64,000 nucleotides of DNA from Hibiscus mutabilis (Eukaryota; Streptophyta; Magnoliopsida; Malvales; Malvaceae): positions 19,837,608 through 19,901,607 of the forward strand of contig CM033726.1 in assembly GCA_019671005.1 (NCBI GenBank), written 5' to 3'. The notes under the pieces were generated by a model. The model had not been told where the DNA came from, did not search any database, and worked only from the letters and a program-made list of their open reading frames with translations. Below are positions 22,680 to 35,578 of the stretch, piece by piece. How positions within the stretch are numbered: position 1 is the stretch's first letter; every line of letters begins with the position of its first letter. Made by a program: the position numbers and the translations under genes.

Positions 22680-23224
22680 TGGCGATGATGACACTCCATT
22701 TTAGAGGCACATGGTGATATTCATATTGGATGTAATTGATGGCATTCCTTCTTGGAAGCTTAATGACGACACTTTATTTTAGAGGTAAATGATGGCAATT
22801 CTTCTTAGAAGCTAATTGATGATGTTCCATCTTGGAGGTAAGTGGTGATGGCACTCTATCTTTGAGGCAAGTGGTATAGAGGCGAATGGTGGCACTCTAT
22901 CTTGGATAAAATGATGGCACTCCATCTTAGAGGAGAATGATGACACTCTGTCTTGGAGGAAATGATGGCACTTTATTTTAGAGGCGAATGGTGGCACTCT
23001 GTCTTGAAGGTGAATGGTGGCACTCTGTCTTGGAGGCGAATGATGGCACTCTCTCTTAGAGGCAAATTGTGACACTATTTTTTGGAGGCAAATGATGGCA
23101 CTCTCTCTTGGAGGCTTGATGATGGCACTCTCTCTTGGAGGCTAATGGTGACAGTACTCCATCTTGGAGGCAATTGATGGCACTCTTTCTTGGAGGCTTA
23201 ATGATAGCACTCCATCTTGGAGGT
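22680..23224 (-). repeat. Tat B tandem array, left half (about 30-bp unit)
   Basis: Imperfect units of 25-35 bp built on GGCACTCTNTCTTGGAGGC followed by GAATGATG or AATGGTG on the plus strand, about 17 copies. It breaks off in TCTTGGAGGT at 23224 where Athila-out begins and resumes as AGGTAATTGATGGC at 62994. Minus-strand reading frames through the array are repeat artefacts. Confidence 0.85.
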
Positions 23225-23286
23225 TGTAGACTCTCTAAGTGAATGCTGACAAAAGGGGCAGAAGATATGTATTGAAAAAGCATAAA
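23225..23286 (-). repeat. Athila-out 3' LTR, terminal 62 bp left of the Tekay-2 insertion
   Basis: Matches 61373-61434 with a few substitutions and ends in ATAAA, the target site of Tekay-2; the LTR resumes at 35579. Confidence 0.9.
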
Positions 23287-26200
23287 TATAACACCCCCTA
23301 CCCTGAGTTGGCAGCAAACCGGTTCGGGAGCGTTACAAAGTACAATACAAGTATGAACATGCAAGAATAGGCTAACTCATCCCTATTAGGTGAGTTACTT
23401 AACTAACAAGTAACCAAACAATCATTACTTATCATATAAGCAATCTTATCTTTTATTTACAAGACATACTAGGTTACCAAAAATTTCAATTAACATCATC
23501 ATACAATCAACATTCGAAACCTAAATAAGCAAACATCTTTCATTTTATCTCTTTATTCCTTAGCTTGATACATGTGACATTACATACATAACTTATTAAA
23601 CATGATCAATAGTACATACCTTGATTCCAAGCAAGCATATGCCACCCTTACCATTCGGCATTTACCATTCAATCTTACAAAAATACATATACAGCATGAT
23701 ATGATCACACAAGTGATTAACTCACAAGACATTCAAATGGTACAAGACTAGATCAATTACTTTGGTCAAATCAATATATATACATAACCATATGCGCAGC
23801 AAATACTTACAATACATAGAATTTTAGTTCATTACTTAATTCGTATTAATAACCAAGTTCACAAATTAATAGGCACATTCAAGACATGTATACATATACA
23901 AGTTCATGTATTCAAAATGCATGCACTAGACATTATATACAAACTAAGTGCCACCAACTAGGGGAGTACAAAACAAGTATGAACCATACTTTAACTATGC
24001 TTGTGTCTTGCTTCAAGTTCAAGAAATCAGGTTTTAGAATCAAGCAACGATCAAATCCTTTATCCTGTGGTTGGGAAGAATGAAAACAAGAGTGATAAGT
24101 ACAAGAATGTACTTGGTGAGGTAGTAACCAGTTCTAACCATTTTTTTATCAAGTCAAGTGTCAATTAATCAAGAAGGATCCTAGCTAAGGATTTCAAGGC
24201 AATCGAATAGTATAAGAAGCAAGAGACAGTAAATCATAATTCATGCTTTATCCATTTCAAGAAATCAAGCTATTCATGGACACATATCAAGTAGTCAAGC
24301 AATTCATGCTTATATATCATGAAATCAAGCAATTTAAACTTTACATTCAAGACAAGTTTACAATTAGAACTCATGAATTCAAGTAAGGTCAAGGTCTATT
24401 TCAAGCAATAATCATGTAGCAAGAAATTCGAGTATACAAGTCAAGTGAAGAATAATTCAAGTTTACATGTTTTTCATATCAAGAATACATGTCAAGTAAT
24501 CCAAGTAGCAAGTTTTCATATCAAGTAATTCAAGTATTCAAGATTATATTAACTCATTTATTATCTTTTAACACAATCCTTGGTTTATAGTTTGTCATTT
24601 CAAGAATACATGTCAAGCAATTCAAGTAACAAATATTTCAAGACAAGTATTTAAACAATTCATACTTATTAGCTCATTTATATTCGTTTGAAACAATCCT
24701 TGGTTTATAGTTTGACTAGGTAATCAAGTCTCCAACCAACTATCGCCACAAGATGTATGGTAGTACGCAAGATGTACTGTAGTACTGGTCAACCCTCCTA
24801 CTGTCACCAAAGACCACACATACGTACCCTCTGTCTGTCGCCAATTAGGTGCCTTAGCCCTGGACCGTAGTCCACCCTGACACAATGAGCTCTAGACTCT
24901 AAGGCATGCCCTTCTACCTATTCAACTAGCAACCAAGGTTGTTTGATTACACTTTACTTATTCAAGAGTTATCAAGCTTTTCAAGTTCAAGATCATGTAG
25001 TCAAGAAACATTTCAAGCAAGTAAAGCAATATTATACTTTAGCCCTTAGGCCAATTGAGCCATAGATCTTAATTTCATTTCACGTTTTCATGTGTTTCAT
25101 GATCAAGACAATACAATTCAAGTAAGTATTCAAGTGAATTTCATTCATGATTCAAGGATCAAGCATCATATATCATTATCATACATATATGTCATTACTT
25201 GAATAGGCACAATCAAGAACAAGAAATCAAGCATTTGGTTTCACTTTTCTTTCTAATTAATTTCTCATTTTGCATGCTATTACTTATTCACAATTTTAGT
25301 TTAGTCCATTCTTCCCTTTTATTCATATTCAAATTAAAATTGAGATCATTCACATGGAATATCAATGGCAAGAAGATAATCATGCACATTTTCTTAGGAC
25401 CTAAGTCCTAACCCTATTGTAAACTAGACTCACAATACTCCAAGCTTAATTAGTCTTGCAAGACTATCCCCTTTTTCTTGTCCCTCGAATGCTCGACTTT
25501 AGATCGTTATCCAAAGTCATCTCTTTGCTCTAATAAATCACATAGATAGGACAAGGTCAAAACATGTAATCACAAAATCATTCAACATAGCAGCAAGGTT
25601 AACACATCACATATATAAGACCAATAACATCTAAACAACTGCTGCCAGGCAGCTTGTGCACTGTTTACTTAAACATGCATAACTTTCATTTCGTAAGTCA
25701 GAATTTCAATTGGTTTACACCATTGGAAAGATAACTTAATTTTCTTTCTAACCATAGAGGCATTGAATTTTAATTCTTTTCCAATTAATACAGTTTTTTG
25801 TTTAAAGACAAGCAATTTACAACACTGACAGTTTGAACTGTCCCTAGTGATTCATTTCTACAATCTGTTTTACAATCCAGAATTCAGTTCTGTTTTCTCG
25901 TATTGAATTTAGACATGTTAAGGAATTGTCCATAAAATTTCCAGCCTTAAATTCCCTTTGTACAATTTATAGTGATTTTTCAAAGTTACTTCCTAGAACA
26001 GAGTATTCTGGGCAGATTACACTAGTTTAAGTTTCTAGCTTCATTATTCACTTAGAAGACATTTCTAACATGTTAATTCAACTTATATACATACTCATAC
26101 AAGTCTAGGTCAGTTCTATTCACTGATCAATGTGATCAAAACAGGGGATTTTATAAAATCAATCATGTTTATACAATCTTCCCTAGCAATGTGATCAAAA

Positions 26201-26335
26201 CAGTTTCATGCCATGATACATTCAAATCATACCAATTTAGTACCTAAATTTCCTGCAATTTCCAACAATTTTCCAGCATGTACAATCAAGTTTCCAGAAA
26301 CCATATACATTCTACAATCAAGATACATATCTATA

Positions 26336-26382
<47 letters not shown>

Positions 26383-27034
26383 GGATTCAAATCTAGACAA
26401 CAAGCTTGTTTGTACACATATTACAATCATCCTATTCAACTAGGCAACAAGAACATCATAATTTCAAGATTTAAACATGTAATTGAAGTGAAGAATCAAG
26501 TATTTTACCTTCCTAACAAGAAGCTATTCAAACCAACTCCTTCAATTAGGCTAATTTGATCAACAAAGCAATTCTCTCTCTCTACACTCTCAAGATCGGC
26601 TATGGAGGATGAATAAGGAAGAAGATGATTAAATTTTATGTTTTCTCTTTCTTTGATTCACAACATGGCCGGCCATCCTCACTTCCTCTTTGCCACATGT
26701 GTAATTACCTTGCCACATGTATTCCACTATCACTAAATGGTCTAATTACCATGCAATTTCATTGTTTTATACTTTTTTCAATTTGGTCATCTTAATTTGG
26801 CACTCTAACTTGTTGGTTATAACATTTTAATCCTTTTAGACATTATCTATCTTTTCTTCATTTTATTTCATTTTGGTCCTAGACTTAATTAGTCTAATAA
26901 GGGTAATTTTATAAAAAAATAACTAATAGCTCTATGTTACATACTCCTAATTCTTTCAATTGAATAGCACATGACTCAATTAGTCAATAGCTTAGATAGT
27001 GGTAACCTTCCTAGGCCCGGTTTAAGGTGTTACA
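23287..27034 (-). repeat. Tekay-2 3' LTR (3.75 kb)
   Basis: On the plus strand it starts TATAACACCCCCTACCC (decayed TG) and ends GGTGTTACA. It pairs along its whole length with 31895-35573. It holds a TA microsatellite at about 26337-26379, longer than in its partner (about 34912-34941), and many CAAGTATTCAAG-like phrases. Confidence 0.93.
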
Positions 27035-27049
27035 ATTCTCCCCCTCAAA
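27035..27049 (-). promoter_or_regulatory. Tekay-2 polypurine tract
   Basis: The minus strand reads TTTTGAGGGGGAGAAT against the LTR start. Confidence 0.88.
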
Positions 27050-27064
27050 AATAAATTCGCCCTC

Positions 27065-28330
27065 AAATTTACCTGAATCGAATAGGTGAGGATATTGTTT
27101 CCTCATGATTTCTTCAGATTCCCAAGTTGCCTCTTCTATCTTGTGGTTTCTCCACAAGACCTTAACAAGAGGAACGGTTTTGTTCCTAAGTTTTCTAACT
27201 TCACGATAAAAAATCTAGACTGGTTCTTCTTCGTAAGACAAGTCAGGATTCAACTCTACTTCTTTAGGCTCAAGGACATGGATGGGTCAAACCTATATCT
27301 TCGGAGCATAGACACGTGAAAGACATTATGAATCTTGTCAAATTTACTAGGGAGTGCCAATCGATAAGCCACTGTACCAATCCTTTCAATGATTTTGAAT
27401 TGTCCAATGAATCGGGGACTAAGTTTCCCTTTTCTTCCAAATCGAAAGACTTTCTTCCAAGGAGACACTTTTAGGAAGACCTTGTCTCCAACATTGTATG
27501 GATGTCTCTCCTTTTCAAGTCTACATAGGCTTTTTGTCTATCAAAGGCTTGCTTCAATCGATCATGAATGATTTTCACTTGTTCTTCGGTTTCTCTGAGC
27601 AATTGAGGTCCCAATAATTTGTTTTCTCCCAATTCAGACCAGCACAAGGGAGTTCTACATTTCCTTCCGTATAGAGCTTCGAATGGAGACATCTGGATAG
27701 ATGTTTGGTAGCTATTGTCGTAAGCAAACTCTACTAGGGGTAGAGATTTCTCCCAGTTCTTTCCAAAATCTATAACACAAGCACGTAGCATGTCTTCAAG
27801 TACTTGTATGATTCTTTCAGATTGGCCATCTGATTGAGGATGAAAGGCTGTACTAAGGTGCACTTTAGTTCCAAGGGTTTTTGCAAGGAATTCCATAATC
27901 GAGAAGCAAATCTAGGGTCTCGATCAGAGATTATAGATGTAGGTACACCGTGTAATCGAATCACTTCATGGATGAAATGAGTAGACTTTGTGAATCTATC
28001 TACAATCACTCACCCATACATCATCATTCTTTCTTGGAGTGGAAGGAAGACCAGTAACAAAGTCCATTGTAATCAATCCCATTTCCACTGAGCGAATTCG
28101 ATTGGTTGGAGCAATCCAGTAGGGACTTGATGCTTGGATTTGAACCTCTGACAAGCTAAGCACTTTGAAACAAAGTCTGTGATAGCCGATTTCATGCCAA
28201 GCCACCAGTATAGTGGCTTTAGGTCCTTGTACATCTTAACCGATCTAGGGTGAATCGAGAAAGAGCTTTGGTGAGCTTCTTGTAGCATCTCGTGTTTTAG
28301 TTCTTCGTTGTTAGCAACACATACTATATC
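27065..28330 (-). pseudogene. Tekay-2 integrase and chromodomain
   Basis: The minus strand gives the zinc domain with CLACQRFKSKHQVP, the core with Asp in ITMDFVTG, Asp in IISDRDPRF and Glu in DGQSERIIQ, then the GPY/F-like segment (FIGQFKIIERIGTVAY). The chromodomain has LRNKTVPLVKVLWRNH, EEATWESEE and YPHLF. Between the first and second catalytic Asp, HFI runs straight into HEVIRLHGVP; Tekay-1 has about 16 more residues there, so a small deletion removes part of the core. Frame changes occur near 28000, 27880, 27475 and 27265, and one stop lies in the chromodomain. Confidence 0.88.
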
Positions 28331-29760
28331 TTTGAAATAGAGGAGTCCATTTGACTTGAGGGAGAAGTTAGAATTAAACTTAAAGCTTGGACATGATCTT
28401 CTGAAGATCTAAATCAATTTGTTGGAGTTCTTTGATTCTCGAGGTTAGACTAGATTGAACATGAAGTTCAGATAAGAATTTATGTCCTTTGGATAAACGA
28501 AAATGAGCATTGATAGACAAGGAAGCTAGAAACGAATGGAAAAGGTCATTAATGGAGATTTTCGAATAGTTACTTGTAAGTCAAGAAAGGTCTAATTGGA
28601 ATGGATTATTCTAGGATTTAGATTTCGAGGAGTTACCCGAGTATGGTATGCGACTAAGGGCATCAGCAACCACGATTTGCTTTCCCCAATGGTAGTCGAT
28701 AACCAAATCGTAATCTTTAAGTAACTCTAGCCATCTCCTTTGCCTCAAGTTCAAGTCTTTCTGAGTTAGGAGGTATTTGAGGCTCTTGTGGTCTGTGAAC
28801 AAGTTGCATTTTTTCCTGTACAAGTAATGTCTCCAGACTTTGAGTGCAAACACGATAGCTGCCAATTCTAGATCGTGAGTAGGTAGTTTAACTCGTGTGG
28901 TTTTAGTTACCTTGAAGCGTAAGCTACCACGTTTCTATCTTGCATTAGGACACATCCTAGTCCCAAATGAGATGCATCACTATACGCAGTGTACTCCTTG
29001 CTCGATACTGGTTGGATGAGAATCGGAGCATGAATAAGGGCTTGTTTAAGTTTATCAAAGCTTCGTTGTTGGTTCTCCAACCAAACAAATGGTGTATCTT
29101 TGCAAGTTAGCTTAGTCAAACTTGTGGCAATGGATGAGAATCCCTTGACAAAACATCGATAATACCCAGCTAAACTGAGAAAGATTATGACCTCACTAAT
29201 ATTCTTTGGAGGTCTCCAATCCAGGATAGAATGAATCTTCCTTGGATCTACTTTAATCTTTCTACCGAGATAATATGTCCAAGAAATGACACTTTTGATA
29301 GCCAAAATTCACATTTAGAGAACTTTGCAAACAATTGACTTTCTTGAAGAGTTTGCAATATGATTCGAAGGTGTTCAGAATATTCTTCCTTATTCCGAGA
29401 ATACATCAAAATGTCATCAATAAAAATAACCACAAACTTGTCAAGATATGGCTTAAATACATGGTTCATGAGATCCATGAAAGCAGCCGGATCATTTGTT
29501 AATCCGAATGGCATTACAAGGAATTCAAAATGTCCATATCCAGTACAAAAGGTTGTCTTGGGTGCATCTTCTTCTTTTACAATCATTTGGTAGTATCCCG
29601 ATCATGGATCAATCTTTGAGAATAATGCAACATCTTTGAGTTTATCAAAAAGATCTTCAATCCTTGGGAGATGATATCGATTCTTGATAGTAAGCTTGTT
29701 CAATTGTCTGTAGTCAATATAGAGTCTCATAGTCCCGTCTTTTTTCTTCACGAACAAGAC
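28331..29760 (-). pseudogene. Tekay-2 reverse transcriptase and RNase H
   Basis: The RT is read on the minus strand with DYRQLNKLTIKN, LPRIEDLFDKLK, VMPFGLTNDPAAFMDLMN and the catalytic block VVIFIDDILMYS. The RT connection runs through WLSKVSFLGHIIS and LAGYYRCFVKGFS. RNase H has AYSDASHLGLGCVLMQ, AAIVFALKVWRHYLY, FTDHKSLKYLL and VADALSR. Stops and frameshifts occur near 29600, 29250, 28905 and 28610. All main motifs can be found, so the domain set was complete before decay. Confidence 0.9.
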
Positions 29761-30419
29761 TGAAGCACCCCAGAGAGACGAGCTAGGCCTAATAAACCCT
29801 TGTTTTGTAGCTCTTGGAGTTGTTTCTTGAGTTCTTTCAACTCAACATGTGCCATTCGATAAGGTGTGATGGACACTGGAGTTGTTCCAAGTTGGACATC
29901 GATCCCAAACTCTACTTCTCTGGTTGGAGGAAGACCAGTGAGTTCTTCGGGAAAAACATCGAGATATTTAGATACAATAGGTACACTAGGTAAGCCAAAT
30001 TCAAGTTCATCTTGTAAGACCATAGTAGAAAAGATCGAGGTCGGTTTCTTGTCAATTAGAAGAATTGAGTCCTTTCCTAAACCCCGGAGATAAAGTCTCC
30101 TATTTAGGAAATCTACCCAGGCTTCATGCTTGCTTAACCAATCTAGCCCCATTACTAGATCGAACTCACAAGTTGGTAGTACATATAGATTAAGAAGAAA
30201 TGGTACATTTTGAATGAATAGGGGACAGTTTCTACAGATAAGACTTATGTTTGTAATTCCCCCTATAGGGTTCGAAACTACGAGGCTTTGTTTTACAATT
30301 TCAGGCTTTAAGTTCAACTTTTCAATCAAAGTTGAGCATACAAAAGAATGAGTGGATCCCGAATCTATTAAAGCATAAATAGGAGTCAATTTTAACTCAA
30401 TGGTACCTACTATAACATC
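29748..30419 (-). pseudogene. Tekay-2 aspartic protease and link to RT
   Basis: The active site is IDSGSTHSFV with the usual DSGS. FDLVMGLDWLSKHEAWVDF is the second block. After it come the linker with FPEELTGLPPTREVEFGID and the RT start PYRMAHVELKELKKQLQEL. The frame is open for 213 codons, the best-kept part of this polyprotein, and then shifts inside the RT start near 29790. Confidence 0.88.
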
Positions 30420-31726
30420 GGGTGATTCTTCATCTTCTTTTCCTCAGATATGATAGATTCGTGCAGGAGCCCAAGATTCCTGGTGAGTAGGGGCATTCGA
30501 ATGATGTCCTTTTCCCTTCCCCTAATTTCTAGACTGAGCTTGTCTAGGACCCTTGTTTCAAATGGAAGGAGTTGAACTAGCATTTGCCGGAGTTCGATTC
30601 AGAACCTTGTTAGGATTCTAAGGATAAACCCTGATATAGTGATCGGAGGCTCCACATAAGTAACATAGATTCTGTTGAGTTCTACAGTGACCAGTATGGT
30701 GTTTTTGGCAAAACTTGTAAGTAGGATATTGAGCAACTTTACCGAAATTCTCCGTACTATCAACACAGATGATCGGGCTGAAGGCTTAGTTATCGATTGG
30801 GGTCTCGGTATGAAATTGCTTTCCTGAGCAGGAGTTTAATTCGAAGAGTGATCCTTAGAATATTTGGACTTCTTTGACTGCCAGTGAGTCTTGTCATCAT
30901 TCCTTGATCGTTTGTCTTTCCAGGAATTTCCGCTTTTGTGTTTCTCGGAGGCTTTCATCTTTGCCTCGATTGCATTTTCGGTTCACCAGATTCTGGAAGT
31001 CAGTGATACCCAGGGCAGTGAATATTGGACTTAATTCATCATTCAATCCATCAATCAAACATCCTACACTTGTCAGCATCAGTCTTGATGTATTCCGAAC
31101 CGTATTTGCAATATTTGCAAAAGTCACTCACGTACTGTTCGATAGGTCAGCCACCTTGCTTGAGGTACAAGAAACGCTTCCGACGCTCGGCCAGGTATTG
31201 TTCACAGTTCACTAATGTATTTCTTCTTGAATTCCTTGAGGAAGAATTTCCAAGTTACAGCTTCAGCAGGAGTAGTAAGGGTAGTGGTTTCCCACCAGCT
31301 CAGAACTTAGTCTGCCAACAAGGCTATAGCACATTTGAGTTTGTGTTCATCAGAATAGGGTAGTTGTTTGGTCATGATTCGAGTAGTGGCCTCTAACCAA
31401 TACTCAGCTATTTCGGGATTGGCTTCATCAATGCCGATGAAGGTATAAGCCCGGTGTTGAGCCAGTTTGTCAATAGGGGATCTAGTTGGAGCAATAGCAG
31501 GAGGAGGAATAGGATGGTCTTGTTTCAAGGTAGTTACAAGATGATTGAACATCTCCTTCATGCTTAGGAGACATTCCTGCTGCACAAGATTTATAGCAGG
31601 TGCTTCCTGTTGAGCAGCAGCTTGGGCTTTAGGTTCAGCTCGTTGCTGTGTAGGATTCTATTACATCCTCTCACTATCTCCTTCATTTGAGGAGCCTACG
31701 GGACTTTCATCATCCTGAGCGAGCAT
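30420..31726 (-). pseudogene. Tekay-2 gag, decayed
   Basis: An ATG at 31726 starts MLAQDDESPVGSSNEGD, followed quickly by stops. The Gag core is open at 31585-31307 (LAQHRAYTFIGIDEANPEIA, YWLEATTRIM, LSYSDEHKLKCAIALL-like text). The next segment has WWETTTLT and FFLKEFKKKYIS. The linker is basic. Near 30640-30720 two Cys/His clusters appear. The second, CYLCGASDHYIRVY, has Tyr where the last zinc-binding Cys belongs. Many stops lie between 31300 and 30900. Confidence 0.75.
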
Positions 31727-31875
31727 TGTTTCAGAAATTCTACATTCAAATAGAACAATTAGGAGTTCAATTTAGTTAAGCAAAGACACAAGCTATACAA
31801 TACAAGTCTCCTAGGCGGCAAAAGTATCCTATATAATGCAAGAGAGCCCGATTTAGTCCTAGAACCGACTAAAAA

Positions 31876-31891
31876 GCTCTGCTTACCAATA
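31876..31891 (-). promoter_or_regulatory. Tekay-2 primer-binding site
   Basis: The minus strand reads TATTGGTAAGCAGAGC just after the 5' LTR, the iMet-type site with a small change (usual TATTGGTATCAGAGC). Confidence 0.75.
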
Positions 31892-31894
31892 AAA

Positions 31895-34800
31895 TGTAAC
31901 ACCCCCTACCCCAGGTTGGCAGCAAATCAGTTCAGGGGCGTTACCAAGTACAATACAAGTATGAACAAGCAAGAATAGGCTAACTCATCCCTATTAGGTG
32001 AGTTACTTAACTAACAAGTAACCAAACAATCATTACTTATCATATAACCAATCTTATCTTTTATTTACAGGACATACTAGGTTACCAAAAATTTCAATTA
32101 AGATCATCATACAATCAACATTCGAAACCTAAATAAGCAAACATGCTTCATTTTATTTCTTTTTTCCTTAGCTTGATACATGGGACATTACATACATAAC
32201 TTATTAAACATGATCAATAGTACATGCCTTGATTCCAAGCAAGCATATGCCACCCTTACCATTCGGCATTTACCATTAAATCTTATAAAATTACATATAC
32301 ATCATGATATGATCGCACAAGTGATTAACTCACAAGACAATCGAATGGTAGAAGACTAGATTAATTACTTTGGTCAAATCAATATATATACATAGCCATA
32401 TGCGCAGCAAATACGTACAATACAGAGAAATTTAGTTCATTACTTAATTCATATTAATAACCAAGTTCACAAAATAATAGGCCCATTCAAGACATATATA
32501 CATATACAAGTTCAAGTATTCAAAATGCATGCACTAGACATTATATACAAACTAAGTGCCACCAAATAGGGGAATACAAAACAAGTATGAACCATACTTT
32601 AACTATGCTTGTGTCTTATTTCAAGTTCAAGAAATCAGGCTTCAGAATCAAGCAACGATCGAATCCTTTATCCTGTGGTTGGGAAGAATGAAAACAAAAG
32701 TGATAAGTACAAGAATGTACTTGGTGAGGTAGTAACCAGTTCTAACCTATTTTTTATATCAAGTCAAGTGTCAATTAAGCAAGAAGGATCCTAGCTAAGG
32801 ATTTCAAGGCAATCGAATAGTATAAGAAGCAAGAGACAATAAACCATAATTCATGCTTTATCCATTTCAAGAAATCAAACTATTCATGGACACATTTCAA
32901 GTAGTCAAGCAGTTCATGCTTATATATCATGAAATCAAGCAATTTAAACTTTACATTCAAGACAAGTTTACAATTAGAACTCGTGAATTCAAGTAAGGTC
33001 AATGTCTATTTCAAGCAATAATCATGTAGCAAGAAATTCGAGTATACAAGTCAAGTGATGGATAATTCAAGTTTTCATGTTTGTCATATCAAGAATACAT
33101 GTGAAGTAATCAAAGTAGCAAGTTTTCATATCAAGTAATTCAAGTATTCAAGATTATATTAACTCATTTATTATCTTTTACCACAATCCTTGGTTTATAG
33201 TTTTTCATTTCAAGAATACATGTCAAGCAATTCAAGTAACAAATATTTCAAGACAAGTATTTAAACAATTCATACTTATTAGCTCATTTATATTCTTTTG
33301 AAACAATCCTTGGTTTATAATTTGACTAGGTAATCAAGTCTCCAACCAGCTGTCGCCACAAGATGTATCGTAGTACTATACCATAGTACTGGTCAACCCT
33401 CCTACTGTCACCAAAGACCACACATACGTACCCTCTGTCTGTCGCCAATTAGGAGCCTTAGCCCTGGACCGTAGTCCACCCTGACACAATGAGCTCTAGA
33501 CTCTAAGGCATGCCCTTCTACCTATTCAACTAGCAACCAAGGTTGTTTGATTACGCTTTACTTATTCAAGAGTTATCAAGCTTTTCAAGTTCAAGATCAT
33601 GTAGTCAAGAATCATTTCAAGCAAGTAAAGAAATATTATGCTTTAGCCCTTAGGACAATTGAGCCTTAGCTCTTAATTTCATTTCACGTTTTCATGTGTT
33701 TCATGATCAAGACAATACAATTCAAGTGAATTTCATTCATGATTCAAGGATCAAGCATCATATATAATTATCATACATATATGCCATTACTTGAATAGGC
33801 ACAATCAAGAACAAGAAATCAAGCATTTGTTTTCACTTTTCTTTCTAATTAATTTCTCAATTTGCATGCTATTACTTATTCACAATTTTAGTTTAATCTC
33901 CATTCTTCACTTTTATTCATATTCAAGTTAAAATTGAGATCATTAACATGGCATATCAATGGCAAGAAGATAATCATACACATTTGGTTAGGACCTAAGT
34001 CCTAACCCCATTGTAAACTACACTCACAATACTCCAAGCTTAATTAGTCTTGCAAGACTATCCCCTTTTTCTTGTCCCTTGAATGCTCGACTTTAGATCC
34101 TTCTCCAAAGACCTTTCTTTGCTCTAATAAATCACATAGATAGGACAAGGTCAAAACATGTAATCACAAAATCATTCAACATAGCAACAAGGTTAACACA
34201 TCACATATACAAGACCAATAACATCTAAACTGCTGCTGCCAGGCAGCTTGTGCACTGTTTACTTAAACATGCATAACTTTCATTCCATACGTCGGAATTT
34301 CAATTGGTTTACACAGTTGGAAAGATAACTTAATTTTATTTCTAACCATATATGCCTTGAATTTTAATTCTTTTCCAATTAATACAGTTTTTTTGTTTAA
34401 AGACAAGCAATTTACAACACTGGACAGTTTGCACTGTCCCTAGTGTTTATTTTCTACAATCTGTTTTACAATCCAGAATTCAGTTCTGTTTTCTCCTAAT
34501 GAATTTAGACATGTTAAGGCATTGTCCATAAAATTTCCAGCCTTAAATTACCTTTTTACAATTTATAGTGATTTTTCAAAGTTACTGCCCAGAACAGAGT
34601 ATCCTGGGCAGATTACACTAGTTTAAGTTTCTAGTTTCATTATTCGCTTAGATGACATTTCTAACATGTTAATTCAACTTATATACATATTCATACAAGT
34701 CTAGGTCAGTTCTATTCACCTATCAATGTGATCAAAATAGGGCATTTTATAAAATGAATCATGTTTATACAATCTTCCCTAGCAATGTGATCAAAACAGT

Positions 34801-34908
34801 TTCATGCCATGATACATTCAAATCATACCAATTTAGTACCTAAATTTCCAGCAAATTTCCAGCATGTACAATCAAGTTTCCAGAAACCATATACATTCTA
34901 CAATCAAG

Positions 34909-34944
<36 letters not shown>

Positions 34945-35573
34945 GGATTCAAATCTGGACAGCAAGCTTGTTTGTACACATATAACAATCATCCTATTCA
35001 ACTAGGCAACAAGAACATCATAATTTCAAGATTTAAACATGTAATTGAAGTGAAGAATCAATTATTTTACCTTCCAAACAAGAAGCTATTCAAACTAACT
35101 CCTTCAATTAGGCTAATTTGATCAACAAAGCAATTCTCTCTCTCTACACTCTCAAGATTGGCTATGGAGGATGAATATGGAAGAATATGATTAAATTTTG
35201 TTTTTCTCTTCTTTGATTCACAACATGGCCGGCCATCCTCACTTCCTCTTTGCCACATGTATTCCACTATCACTAAATGGTATAATTACCATGCAATTTC
35301 ATTGTTTTATTCTTGTTTCAATTTGATCATCTTAATTTGGCACTCTAACTTGTTGGTTATAACATTTTAATCCCTTTAGACATTAGCTATCTTTTATTCC
35401 TTTTATTTCAATTTGGTCCTAGGCTTAATTAGCTAATAAGGGTAATTCTATAACAATTTAACTAATAGCTCCATGTTACATACTCCTAATTCTTTCAATT
35501 GAATAGCACATGACTCAATTAGTCAATAGCTTAGGTAGTGGTAACCTTTCTATGCCCAGTTTAGGGTGTTACA
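31895..35573 (-). repeat. Tekay-2 5' LTR (3.68 kb)
   Basis: On the plus strand it starts TGTAACACCCCCTACCCC and ends AGGGTGTTACA; TG...CA ends are intact. It is followed by the target duplication ATAAA. It is slightly shorter than the partner LTR, partly through the TA microsatellite. Confidence 0.94.
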
Positions 35574-35578
35574 ATAAA

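Larger units (their letters stand above)
20909..23224 (-). mobile_element. Tat B: 3' end of a second Tat-type gypsy element (continues at 62993-64000)
   Basis: On the minus strand: tandem repeats, a purine tract and an LTR. The LTR holds the Tat block seen inverted in Tat A (GGAGTCGCCATCAATC, later GGGGAAGGTTAGAACACCCCC on the plus strand). The tandem-repeat tail is interrupted at 23224 by Athila-out and resumes at 62993. The coding part should lie beyond 64000. Confidence 0.75.
23287..35573 (-). mobile_element. Tekay-2: complete minus-strand Tekay/Del chromovirus, 12.3 kb
   Basis: Two long LTRs (23287-27034 and 31895-35573) flank gag-pol on the minus strand. The target duplication ATAAA is perfect (23282-23286 and 35574-35578), showing an intact insertion into the Athila-out LTR. 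The protein order is gag, protease, RT, RNase H, integrase, chromodomain, all with stops or frameshifts. LTR text is related to Tekay-3: both have an ACTTAGGTCCTAA block, a TA microsatellite and CTTGAAATGCTTG-type phrases. Confidence 0.95.

Noticed and set aside
22812..23364. Minus-strand reading frames rich in CHH and Ser/Pro
   Set aside because: They translate the Tat B 30-bp tandem array and the adjoining LTR; periodic text comes from the repeat.
26213..26559. Frames encoding long Tyr-Ile runs
   Set aside because: Translation of the TA microsatellite in the Tekay-2 LTR; the partner LTR has a different repeat length.
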